A DNA stretch of 64,000 bases from Mycobacterium gordonae (lineage in GTDB: Bacteria > Actinomycetota > Actinomycetes > Mycobacteriales > Mycobacteriaceae). Every line of letters starts with the position of its first letter. Position 1 is the first letter of the stretch. The stretch lies in the NCBI RefSeq assembly GCF_017086405.1, contig NZ_CP070973.1, positions 4,310,739 to 4,374,738 of the forward strand, read 5' to 3'. The notes under the pieces are model-generated. The model worked only from the letters and a program-made list of their open reading frames with translations, did not search any database and had not been told where the DNA came from. Of this stretch, positions 1 to 7,482 are shown one piece after another. The translations under genes and the position numbers were made by a program.

Positions 1-2
1 GC

Positions 3-626
3 CTCAAGGCTCACGAACCGGACATCGAAACCGAGATCGTCCGCGTCGTCGACTACGACGTGAAGCCCGGCGTCGGAAACGACGAAGGCGATGGCGACGA
101 GTGGCCGTTGATTTTGGAAAAAGTCAAGCGCTGCAACATTATTGTGCCCGCAATGCCGATCTGGATGGGGGTGCGCTCTTCGGTAATGCAGCGGGTGATC
201 GAGCGCCTGGACGGCACCACCAAGACGGTGATGTGCGAACGCACCGGCCAGTTCCCGCTATACGGAACCGCTGCCGGATGTGTGGTGACCGGCAATGAGG
301 ACGGCAGCCATGACTGCGTCGCCAACACCTTTGCCAACCTGTTGCACTTCGGCGTCACCGTCCCGCCCAACACCGACCTCTACTGGGTGGGCGACGCCGG
401 GCCGGGAGCCAGTTACATCGAGGCGGGCGGCGAACTGTCACCGTACGTGCGGCGCAACGCCGAGTTGACCGCCATCAACCTGCTGTTCGCCGCCAAATTG
501 CTGCGCGACAACCCTTACACCGTCAATATCGCCGAACAGAACGCAACGATGATGCGGCGCAACCAAGTCAAGATGGCTGCGATGAAGCAGGCCATCAAGT
601 ACATGCGCGAAAACATGCCGGACTGA
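3..626 (+). CDS. Flavodoxin-like NADPH-dependent FMN reductase family protein (5' end outside window)
   Basis: The frame is open from the first bases of the window, so the N-terminus is missing; a GTG at position 60 lies inside the protein, not at its start. About 207 residues are visible. The pattern is that of flavodoxin-fold NAD(P)H:FMN oxidoreductases: a segment with PAMPIWMG, where the family contacts FMN, followed by a glycine-rich stretch with TGNEDG. A role in supplying reduced flavin or reducing a quinone or xenobiotic is inferred from the family. It is the first visible gene of a same-strand run with the DehI-like, RraA-like and ThDP-enzyme genes, 26 bp before the next start. Family assignment is fairly sure; the substrate is unknown. 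Confidence 0.75.
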   Translation, partial: LKAHEPDIETEIVRVVDYDVKPGVGNDEGDGDEWPLILEKVKRCNIIVPAMPIWMGVRSSVMQRVIERLDGTTKTVMCERTGQFPLYGTAAGCVVTGNEDGSHDCVANTFANLLHFGVTVPPNTDLYWVGDAGPGASYIEAGGELSPYVRRNAELTAINLLFAAKLLRDNPYTVNIAEQNATMMRRNQVKMAAMKQAIKYMRENMPD

Positions 627-652
627 TCCTTCGTCGAGCCATCGACTCAGCC

Positions 653-1504
653 ATGCAAGGTGATCCGCTTCCCAGCGTCAGCGAGGCCGAAGCGACCGGA
701 CACATCGCCGAACTCTACGACGACATTCGAACGACACTCGGGATGTCGTTCGTCAACCTGGTGTGGCGCCACCTCGCCTCCATCCCGGGCGGTCTGGACT
801 GGACCTGGGCGACGCTGAAGCCGCTGTATGCCAACGGCGCCGTGTACGCGGCGGCCGACGAGCTGCGCGCCGCACCGGAGCTGCCTCCGGTCCCCCGCTT
901 CCCTAGGGCGGCGCTGCGTGCCATCGGCATCGAAAGCGACCACGAAACTGTAATCAAGGCAACACTTTACGGATACGACCGGGGTAATCCGCTGAACACC
1001 GTGGCGTTCTGCGCGGTCCTGGCGCGGTTGCACGGAGCGACGCCACCGCCGTGCCCGCCTGTACAACCACGGTCAGGCACGGCGCCGCCGCCACCGGTGC
1101 TGAGCCCGCTGAATTTCGACCAGATGCCACCCCATGTCGCGGAACTGGTCCGTGCCGTCAACCTGATCGGCGCCCGCGGCGCGGGGCGCGCCTTGCAGGT
1201 CAGTTTGCCCAGGAATCTGGCCCGCTGGCCGGGGATGTTGGTCCTCTACTACGCGGCCCTGCAACCGTTGCACGACAGCGGATCGTTGCTGGCGGCCGTC
1301 GACGCCGTCGTCGAGGACGGCAGACGGCGCGGTGTCGCGGTCAGCGGAGCCCTGGGCAGCACCGGCCTCCCCGACGCTTCGACGACGACAGCCGTGCGAA
1401 CTTCGCTGGAACGGCTGATACCACACGCGATGGGGCGCATGATTCCGATCGTGAGCCTGCTGCTGCGGATGCTGCCCGTTGGCCCACAAGAGAACATCCA
1501 GTGA
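653..1504 (+). CDS. DehI-family (2-haloacid dehalogenase-like) protein
   Basis: 283 residues. The text (SEAEATGHIAELYDDIR near the N-terminus, then SFVNLVWRHLA) matches the mycobacterial group annotated as halocarboxylic acid dehydrogenase/dehalogenase DehI, an all-helical protein built of two similar halves. True DehI enzymes hydrolyse D- and L-2-haloacids with inversion by activating water on an aspartate. I cannot confirm the catalytic aspartate, so dehalogenase activity is a family-level inference. ATG 653 is the only plausible early start and has no strong Shine-Dalgarno. Its stop overlaps a GTG in the next gene's frame, but that gene more likely starts at 1522. It sits in a probable operon with an FMN reductase and two carbon-carbon lyase-type enzymes. 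Confidence 0.7.
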   Translation: MQGDPLPSVSEAEATGHIAELYDDIRTTLGMSFVNLVWRHLASIPGGLDWTWATLKPLYANGAVYAAADELRAAPELPPVPRFPRAALRAIGIESDHETVIKATLYGYDRGNPLNTVAFCAVLARLHGATPPPCPPVQPRSGTAPPPPVLSPLNFDQMPPHVAELVRAVNLIGARGAGRALQVSLPRNLARWPGMLVLYYAALQPLHDSGSLLAAVDAVVEDGRRRGVAVSGALGSTGLPDASTTTAVRTSLERLIPHAMGRMIPIVSLLLRMLPVGPQENIQ

Positions 1505-1521
1505 TTGGAGAGATGATAGGC

Positions 1522-2181
1522 ATGAAGCTGACCGAGTTGGTAACAGGCCTCGGAGTCGCCGATGTGGTCGACGCGATGACGATGACGCATGCGCACCGCG
1601 CCCACATCATCGAACTCGACAGCCCGGACCCCAGCCGGGTGCTCATCGGCCCGGCGGTGACGATCTCCTATCTGCCGGTGCGCAAAGACCTGATGGACCC
1701 GGAGAAGCACAGCCTCGGGCCGGCCATCTACCGGGCCGTCGCCAAGCATGACCCCGCCGGAGCGGTGCTGGTGATGGCGTCCAACGGGTACCCCCACACG
1801 TCGCTGGGCGGAGGCACCAAACTCAGCCGGGTGGAAAACCTCGGCATGGCAGGCATTCTCACCGATGGCAAGCTACGCGACTACGAAGAGCTGAACACCT
1901 ATCGGTTCGCCACCTACAGCAGGGGCGAGACGGTGCGGGCCGGCGGCAACGAGGTCCAGCCCTACCTGGCCGACGTCCCGATCTCCGTCGGCGGCGTCAC
2001 GGTCGTGCCCGGTGACGTCATCTTCGCCAAAGGATCCACGGCCGTGGTGATCCCGGGCGCCGAGGCGGAGGCGATCCTGACCAAGGCCCGCAACATCATG
2101 CACAAGATGGATGCCGCCAAGGACAGCCTGAAGAACGAAGACCCCGAGACTGTGCTGAATCAGGGCAGCGGCGAGCTGTGA
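1522..2181 (+). CDS. RraA-like / HMG-aldolase family protein
   Basis: 219 residues. The region LGGGTKLSRVENLGMAG followed by TDGKLRDYEEL is the RraA/4-hydroxy-4-methyl-2-oxoglutarate aldolase fold signature, with the DG..RD pair that binds the divalent metal and oxaloacetate-type substrates in the aldolase branch. Members are either class II aldolases/oxaloacetate decarboxylases or the RNase E inhibitor RraA. The catabolic neighbourhood and lack of RNase E partners favour an aldolase/decarboxylase. The start is set at ATG 1522 because GGAGAG at 1507-1512 lies 9 nt upstream; GTG 1501 and ATG 1513 are in frame alternatives. The stop overlaps the next start by 4 nt (GTGA), so the two are probably translationally coupled. 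Confidence 0.8.
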   Translation: MKLTELVTGLGVADVVDAMTMTHAHRAHIIELDSPDPSRVLIGPAVTISYLPVRKDLMDPEKHSLGPAIYRAVAKHDPAGAVLVMASNGYPHTSLGGGTKLSRVENLGMAGILTDGKLRDYEELNTYRFATYSRGETVRAGGNEVQPYLADVPISVGGVTVVPGDVIFAKGSTAVVIPGAEAEAILTKARNIMHKMDAAKDSLKNEDPETVLNQGSGEL

Positions 2182-3845
2182 GCACCCCGGCCAATACCAG
2201 CGAGCAGTTGGTCAACGCCCTGGCCGACGAAGGGGTCGAATACGTCTTCGGCATCCCTGGTGACGAGAACCTTCACTTCATGGAGGCGCTGCGCAAAGAC
2301 GGCCGCATCACCTTCATCCTGTTTCGTCATGAGCAGGCCGCGGGCTTCGCCGCGGCCGCCTATGGGCGGCTCACCGGCAAGCTGGCTGTTGCCATGTCGA
2401 CGCTGGGCGCGGGTGCGATGAACTTGACGACGCCGGTGGCCCACGCGTACCTGGCAGCCATGCCGATGCTGGTGATCACCGGACAAAAGGCGGTGCGCGA
2501 CAACAGGATGGGGCAGTACCAGCTGGTCGACGTGGTCGACGTGATGCGCCCGATCACCAAGTTCGCAGCCAAGATCCCCTCCGGCGCAATGGCCGGGTCG
2601 TTGGTGCGACAAGCGATGATGTCGGCGCTAGAGGAACGCCAAGGTCCGTCGCACCTGGAGCTGCCCGACGATGTGGCTCGCGACACCGAGCTCGGCCCGT
2701 CAGTTCCCTGCCTGCACAGTCAGATACCCGTCGCGACGCAGCAGAGCATCGACGTTGCGGCGGGCCTGATCCAGCAAGCCAGCCGCCCGCTGATCATGGT
2801 CGGCGGCGGCACCCGCGCCAACCGGCCCGAGGTGGCAGCAGCCGTGCGCGCGCTGATCGACAAGACCCAGATTCCCTTCGTCGCAACGATGATGGGCAAG
2901 GGCGTCGCCGACGAGGACCATCCGCTCTATGTGGGCTGTTCGATCATGCCCGCCGACTATCCGAACTGCGCCATCCAGGCGGCCGATGTGATTCTCAACG
3001 TCGGACACGACGTCATGGAAAAGCCGACCCTGTTCATGCGGGCCGACGGCACCCAAACCGTCATCCACCTCAATCCCTTTGCCGCTCAGGGTGACAACGG
3101 TTACTTTCCGCAGGCTCAGCTCGTCGGCGACATGGCCGACGCGCTGGAGCGGCTCACCGCGCAGCTGACGCCGAACTCCGCCTGGGACCACGAAGGCTTC
3201 CGGCGCCTGGCCGAAGCGATGCGGGATAGCATCGCACGCTCGGCAACCGACACGTCTTTCCCGGCCAAGCAGGGCCACCTCATCGCGACGCTGCGTGCCT
3301 TCATGGCCGACGAGGATATCCTGTCGCTCGACAACGGCATCCACATGATGTGGGCCACAAGGAATTTCAATGCCCGCCAGCCCAACACCATGCTGATCGA
3401 CCACGCGCTCGGGTCGATGGGTATCAGCCTGCCGGCCGCGATCGCGGCCAAGCTCGTCCATCCCGAGCGCAAGGTGGTGGTGCTGACCGGTGACGGCGGG
3501 TTCGCCATGAATATCCAGGATCTCGAGACGGCAGTGCGGCTGCGCCTGGATCTGATCGTGGTGGTGTTCAACGACAAGAGCCTGGGCATGATCGCCATGA
3601 AGCAGGTCGCCGACGGATATCAGCGCTACGGCGTCGATTTCGACAATCCTGACTTCGTGGCCCTGGCCCGCAGCTATGGCGCCACCGGGCATCGCCTCGA
3701 CGATCCGGCCCGGTTCGGCGCTGTCCTCGAGGAGGCCGCCAGGGCGGGCGGCGTGCACATCATCGACGCCCCGGTCGACCCCCACCAGAACATGGCGCTG
3801 ATGCAGGAGATGCGCTCGGTCGACTGCGCCCAGATCGGACGTTAG
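2178..3845 (+). CDS. Thiamine-diphosphate enzyme, acetolactate synthase large-subunit-like
   Basis: 555 residues with the three-domain layout of acetolactate synthase, benzoylformate decarboxylase and related enzymes. The N-terminal PYR domain has the ThDP-activating glutamate in FRHEQAAGFAAAAYGR (about Glu52). A central FAD/NAD-like domain follows. The C-terminal PP domain carries the ThDP motif GDGGFAMN near residue 438, ending in VVFND. It is not the backbone ilvB, because no small regulatory subunit (ilvN) or ilvC follows. The GTG start overlaps the preceding stop by 4 nt. The true reaction (acetolactate formation, 2-oxoacid decarboxylation or another ligation) cannot be told from sequence alone. 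The RraA-like neighbour suggests processing of a 2-oxoacid. Confidence 0.85.
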   Translation: MSTPANTSEQLVNALADEGVEYVFGIPGDENLHFMEALRKDGRITFILFRHEQAAGFAAAAYGRLTGKLAVAMSTLGAGAMNLTTPVAHAYLAAMPMLVITGQKAVRDNRMGQYQLVDVVDVMRPITKFAAKIPSGAMAGSLVRQAMMSALEERQGPSHLELPDDVARDTELGPSVPCLHSQIPVATQQSIDVAAGLIQQASRPLIMVGGGTRANRPEVAAAVRALIDKTQIPFVATMMGKGVADEDHPLYVGCSIMPADYPNCAIQAADVILNVGHDVMEKPTLFMRADGTQTVIHLNPFAAQGDNGYFPQAQLVGDMADALERLTAQLTPNSAWDHEGFRRLAEAMRDSIARSATDTSFPAKQGHLIATLRAFMADEDILSLDNGIHMMWATRNFNARQPNTMLIDHALGSMGISLPAAIAAKLVHPERKVVVLTGDGGFAMNIQDLETAVRLRLDLIVVVFNDKSLGMIAMKQVADGYQRYGVDFDNPDFVALARSYGATGHRLDDPARFGAVLEEAARAGGVHIIDAPVDPHQNMALMQEMRSVDCAQIGR

Positions 3846-3846
3846 C

Positions 3847-4104
3847 TCACCGGGCCTCGGGCGGGCGGTCGACGTCGCCGTGCGCGAAGGCGCCGGCGAC
3901 ACGGGATACACCGTCATCAAAGTCCTCAACTCGCTCCAGGATGGCAGCCTCGCACTCGGGCATCTGGACTTGGTGGTGGTTGATGAGGCCGCCATGATCG
4001 GCACCCCACCACTGCACCAACTCCTGGCCGCGACAACCGCCGCTCGCTGCAAGACCGTGTTGGTCGGGGACGCCCATCAGCTGGCCCCGGTTGAAGTCCG
4101 CGGC
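3847..4104 (+). pseudogene. Remnant of a TraA/TrwC-type conjugative relaxase helicase domain
   Basis: About 85 residues read in one frame directly after the ThDP-enzyme stop, with no start signal. They contain a Walker B-like VVVDEAAM and the SF1 helicase motif III VLVGDAHQLAPV, as in the RecD-like helicase half of actinobacterial TraA/MobF relaxases. The Walker A and relaxase domains are missing, and similarity stops around VEVRG. The frame stays open to 4512 but there runs antisense to the next gene and is not recognisable. I read it as a broken scrap left by a plasmid or integrative element, which fits the accessory nature of the upstream operon. Confidence 0.65.
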
Positions 4105-4259
4105 CTACCGTTGGCGGGGGCGGTGGCGTTGAAGTTGCGGATGGGCCTAATTGATGTCCGTGCGTGCAGTGACAGCTCTGTGGTGCCGTCCAGGACGCGG
4201 AAGTGGTGGTCATCGACTACGACGGTGACGATCGTTCGGACACCTGGGCCGGGCGATCC

Positions 4260-4637
4260 TTACCCGTCGGTGGCCGTCGAGGCCGGGATCGACCCCGCGT
4301 CGTCTCCTTCCCGCCATGGCCACCGCCCGGTCATCTCCACAGTCAGCGAGAGGCTCAGGAAAGTCCGGATCGCCACCACGCCGGCCAGGGCCGCAACGTG
4401 CTGCGCGTTGGGCGTCACGACGATCGTCTTGACGATGTCGCCGGCCACCAGGAATTCCAGGCCGATCAGAATCGACCGCCCCAGGTTGTTGCGCAGGTCG
4501 CGGTACGCCTGATCGGGCTGGCGCGCGACCCGCGCAACGAACAGCGAACAGGCGATGACACAGCCGATCACGATCACCGAGACACCTGCGACGTCGATGG
4601 CCGAGCCGACGTGATCCACGATCTGCAGCAGATTCAT
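4260..4637 (-). CDS. DUF1622 family membrane protein
   Basis: 125 residues from an ATG at 4637. Two hydrophobic segments (about residues 14-36 and 75-100) flank a charged loop containing ARQPDQAYRDLRNNLGRSI, which is the conserved centre of DUF1622. The family consists of small integral membrane proteins of unknown function. The reading frame extends upstream to 4913 but that part is proline/arginine-rich and overlaps lipB antisense, so it is not used. The gene is divergent from lipB, with about 70 bp between starts. Confidence 0.75.
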   Translation of the reverse strand: MNLLQIVDHVGSAIDVAGVSVIVIGCVIACSLFVARVARQPDQAYRDLRNNLGRSILIGLEFLVAGDIVKTIVVTPNAQHVAALAGVVAIRTFLSLSLTVEMTGRWPWREGDDAGSIPASTATDG

Positions 4638-4705
4638 GGCAGGCAGATTAGCGGCTGATCGAGCTGTCGGACCCGCACTTGGCGAAACGGCGTAACCTCG
4701 CTCAG

Positions 4706-5395
4706 GTGAGGGGTTCAATCCGGTCCAGCCCCGCCCCCATCGAAGTCCGGCAACTCGGCACGATCGACTACCTGGACGCCTGGCAACTACAGCGCGAGCG
4801 GGCCGATGCGCGGGTCGGCGGCGGTCCCGACACCCTCCTGCTGCTGCAGCATCCGGCCGTCTATACGGCCGGCCGGCGTACCGAGGCGCACGAACGGCCG
4901 CAGGACGGCACACCCGTCGTCGACACCGATCGCGGCGGCAAGATCACCTGGCACGGTCCCGGGCAGCTGGTCGGCTATCCGATCATTGGTCTGGCCGAAC
5001 CCCTCGACGTGGTGAACTACGTGCGTCGTCTCGAGGAAGCGCTGATCAAAGTCTGTGGCGACCTCGGCCTGGACGCGGGACGGGTGGAGGGACGCTCCGG
5101 TGTCTGGGTGCCGGGCCGGCCCGCCCGCAAGGTCGCCGCGATCGGGGTGCGGGTGGCGCGCTCGACGACGCTGCACGGGTTGGCGCTGAACTGCGACTGC
5201 GACCTGAAGTCGTTCACCACGATCGTGCCGTGCGGCATCACCGACGCCGGAGTGACGTCGTTGTCCGTCGAACTGGGCCGTCACATCGCCGTGGACGGCG
5301 TCAGAACCGCGGTCGCTGACGCCGTGTGCGACGCCCTGGACGGGACGCTGCCAGTCCGGGATCACTTGGCCGGCCGCGTAGCATCGACTATGTGA
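4706..5395 (+). CDS. lipB: Octanoyl-[acyl-carrier-protein]:protein N-octanoyltransferase
   Basis: 229 residues. LipB moves octanoate from acyl carrier protein to the lipoyl domains of the 2-oxoacid dehydrogenase and glycine cleavage complexes. The catalytic dyad is visible as Lys142 (RPARKVAAIG) and Cys176 (IVPCGITDAG), at the same numbering as M. tuberculosis LipB, along with the substrate motif TDRGGKITWHGPGQLVGYP. GTG 4706 is chosen because it gives the same N-terminus (GSIRS) as known mycobacterial LipB; an in-frame TTG 27 bp upstream is less likely. The stop overlaps the lipA start (GTGA), so the pair is coupled. Confidence 0.96.
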   Translation: MRGSIRSSPAPIEVRQLGTIDYLDAWQLQRERADARVGGGPDTLLLLQHPAVYTAGRRTEAHERPQDGTPVVDTDRGGKITWHGPGQLVGYPIIGLAEPLDVVNYVRRLEEALIKVCGDLGLDAGRVEGRSGVWVPGRPARKVAAIGVRVARSTTLHGLALNCDCDLKSFTTIVPCGITDAGVTSLSVELGRHIAVDGVRTAVADAVCDALDGTLPVRDHLAGRVASTM

Positions 5396-6327
5396 CTGTC
5401 GCTCCCCAGGGTCGAAAATTGCTGCGCCTCGAGGTGCGCAACGCCCAGACCCCCATCGAGCGCAAACCGCCGTGGATCAAGACCCGCGCCCGGATGGGAC
5501 CGGAATACACCGAACTCAAAAGCCTGGTCCGGCGCGAGGGCCTGCACACCGTATGCGAAGAGGCCGGCTGCCCCAACATCTTCGAATGCTGGGAGGACCG
5601 TGAGGCGACCTTTCTGATCGGCGGTGACCAGTGCACCCGTCGCTGTGATTTCTGCCAGATCGACACCGGCAAGCCCGCCGAACTCGACCGCGACGAGCCC
5701 CGCCGGGTGGCCGAAAGCGTGCAGACGATGGGGCTGCGCTACGCAACGGTCACCGGCGTCGCCCGCGACGACCTGCCCGACGGCGGTGCCTGGCTGTACG
5801 CCGAGACGGTGCGGGCGATCAAGGAGCTCAACCCGTCCACCGGCGTCGAGCTGCTGGTTCCGGACTTCAACGGCGAACCCGCCCGACTCGCCGCGGTCTT
5901 CCGGTCCCGGCCGGAAGTGTTGGCGCACAACGTGGAAACGGTGCCGCGCATCTTCAAGCGGATCCGTCCCGCCTTTACCTACCAACGCAGTCTGGACGTT
6001 CTCACCGCGGCACGCGAGGACAACTTGGTCACCAAGAGCAACCTCATTCTGGGCCTGGGTGAAACTCCCGACGAGGTGCGCACCGCGCTGGCCGATCTGC
6101 ACGCCGCCGGCTGCGACATCGTCACCATCACCCAGTACTTGCGGCCCACTGCTCGCCACCATCCGGTGGAGCGGTGGGTGGCACCCGATGAGTTCGTCGA
6201 GTTCGCCCGGTTCGCCGAAGGGCTGGGCTTCGCCGGAGTGTTGGCCGGGCCGCTGGTTCGCTCCTCCTACCGGGCCGGCCGCCTCTACGAGCAGGCCCGG
6301 ACGGCGCGCACCTCGACACCCGGCTGA
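5392..6327 (+). CDS. lipA: Lipoyl synthase (radical SAM)
   Basis: 311 residues. LipA inserts two sulfur atoms into protein-bound octanoyl groups to form lipoyl cofactor. Both iron-sulfur cluster motifs are present: the auxiliary cluster set Cys55, Cys60, Cys66 (CEEAGCPNIFEC) and the radical-SAM set Cys81, Cys85, Cys88 (CTRRCDFC). The C-terminal RSSYRAG segment supplies the conserved serine ligand. The GTG start at 5392 overlaps the lipB stop by 4 nt and aligns with known mycobacterial LipA. Cytosolic. Directly downstream of its donor enzyme LipB, as in M. tuberculosis. Confidence 0.97.
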   Translation: MTVAPQGRKLLRLEVRNAQTPIERKPPWIKTRARMGPEYTELKSLVRREGLHTVCEEAGCPNIFECWEDREATFLIGGDQCTRRCDFCQIDTGKPAELDRDEPRRVAESVQTMGLRYATVTGVARDDLPDGGAWLYAETVRAIKELNPSTGVELLVPDFNGEPARLAAVFRSRPEVLAHNVETVPRIFKRIRPAFTYQRSLDVLTAAREDNLVTKSNLILGLGETPDEVRTALADLHAAGCDIVTITQYLRPTARHHPVERWVAPDEFVEFARFAEGLGFAGVLAGPLVRSSYRAGRLYEQARTARTSTPG

Positions 6328-6353
6328 CCGCCGCGTACGTATCCTTAGTGACT

Positions 6354-7106
6354 ATGGCGAAATCCCGAACTGCTGCCGAGAACAAGGCCGCCAAGGCTGA
6401 GGCGGCGGCCGCCCGCAAGGCTGCTTCCAAACAACGCCGCGCTCAGCTGTGGCAGGCGTTCAACATGCAGCGCAAGCAGGATAAGCGTCTGCTGCCGTAC
6501 ATGATCGGCGCATTCGTTCTGATCGTGGCGGCCAGTGTCGCGGTCGGGGTGTGGGCCGGCGGGCTGACGATGATCATGATGATCCCGATCGGTCTGCTGC
6601 TGGGCGCGCTGGTGGCGTTCATCATCTTCGGTCGTCGGGCTCAGCGCAGCGTCTTCCAGCAGGCCGAGGGCCAGACCGGCGCTGCCGCTTGGGTGCTGGA
6701 CAACCTGCGGGGTAAGTGGCGCGTCACCCCCGGGGTGGCCGCGACCGGCCACTTCGATGCGGTGCACCGCGTAATCGGCCGGCCCGGTGTCATCCTGGTC
6801 GGTGAGGGTTCGGCGACTCGCGTCAAACCCCTGCTCGCGCAGGAGAAGAAGCGCACGGCGCGGGTGGTCGGCGATGTGCCGATCTACGACATCATCGTGG
6901 GCAATGGCGACGGCGAGGTCGCGTTGGCGAAGTTGGAGCGTCACTTGAATCGCCTTCCGGCGAACATCACGGCCAAGCAGATGGATACGTTGGAATCCCG
7001 GTTGGCTGCGCTCGGTTCGCGGGCCGGCGCCGCCATGATGCCAAAAGGGCCGCTGCCCAACTCCGGCAAGATGCGCGGTGTACAGCGCACAGTGCGCCGC
7101 AAGTAA
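6354..7106 (+). CDS. DUF4191 domain membrane protein (Rv2219-like)
   Basis: 250 residues. A highly charged Lys/Ala/Arg-rich N-terminus (residues 1-45) precedes two adjacent transmembrane helices (about 47-67 and 70-90). A conserved cytosolic domain follows, with GQTGAAAWVLDNLRGKWRV and FDAVHRVIGRPGVILVGEG, typical of DUF4191. Function is unknown. It follows lipA by 26 bp in the same order as in M. tuberculosis. ATG 6354 is preferred; a GTG two codons earlier (6348) is possible. About 375 bp without a gene follow. Confidence 0.85.
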   Translation: MAKSRTAAENKAAKAEAAAARKAASKQRRAQLWQAFNMQRKQDKRLLPYMIGAFVLIVAASVAVGVWAGGLTMIMMIPIGLLLGALVAFIIFGRRAQRSVFQQAEGQTGAAAWVLDNLRGKWRVTPGVAATGHFDAVHRVIGRPGVILVGEGSATRVKPLLAQEKKRTARVVGDVPIYDIIVGNGDGEVALAKLERHLNRLPANITAKQMDTLESRLAALGSRAGAAMMPKGPLPNSGKMRGVQRTVRRK

Positions 7107-7482
7107 TTCGGCCCTCGTGTCGCAGTCGGCTGAAATTCGCCTGATTTGAATTCAGTTTGCGGGTGTATTTGTCGTGCCTGCCGTGGTTGCGACGCCCCAT
7201 CTGCGGCACCGAGGAAGAGCCGGGTCTGGTGTCGCCTGCCAGCATGTTCGTGGTGCCTGTAATAGTTTTCGCACTGTAAAGCCATTTGACAAATTGCTGA
7301 TAAATTGTCCCATTGCGGCAATTTGTATACGCAATCAACATTGGCATCGTCGATAGCACACCGTTGATAACAATTTGATAAACTAGTATCAATTCTGTCA
7401 TATTCCCCCGTACGTTTGCGGCTGATATTCCGAGCAGTTCAACGCGACTCGGTATCCGGGTCTCAAGGGCGGGAGGACAGCA
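7107..7482 (+). other. AT-rich intergenic leader of the PE_PGRS gene
   Basis: No supported gene. Base composition is much richer in A+T than the flanking genes, especially 7260-7400. Several imperfect dyads occur here, including a near-palindrome around 7132-7157 and the perfect one listed at 7375-7392. I read it as the promoter/regulatory leader of the following PE_PGRS gene. No insertion-sequence ends or reading frame of known type were seen. Confidence 0.6.
7375..7392. promoter_or_regulatory. Palindrome TTGATA-n6-TATCAA, candidate operator
   Basis: Perfect 6-bp arms separated by six bases (aactag, itself close to symmetric), 90 bp upstream of the PE_PGRS start. An additional TTGATA copy begins at 7364, in direct orientation to the left arm. 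The spacing and symmetry fit a dimeric repressor site. No regulator can be named. Confidence 0.4.

Noticed and set aside
2700..4052. 450-residue antisense frame over the ThDP enzyme gene
   Set aside because: Shadow frame; the + strand has complete ThDP motifs and good coupling signals.
4105..4512. Continuation of the relaxase fragment to 4512
   Set aside because: The text after VEVRG loses family features and runs antisense to the DUF1622 gene.
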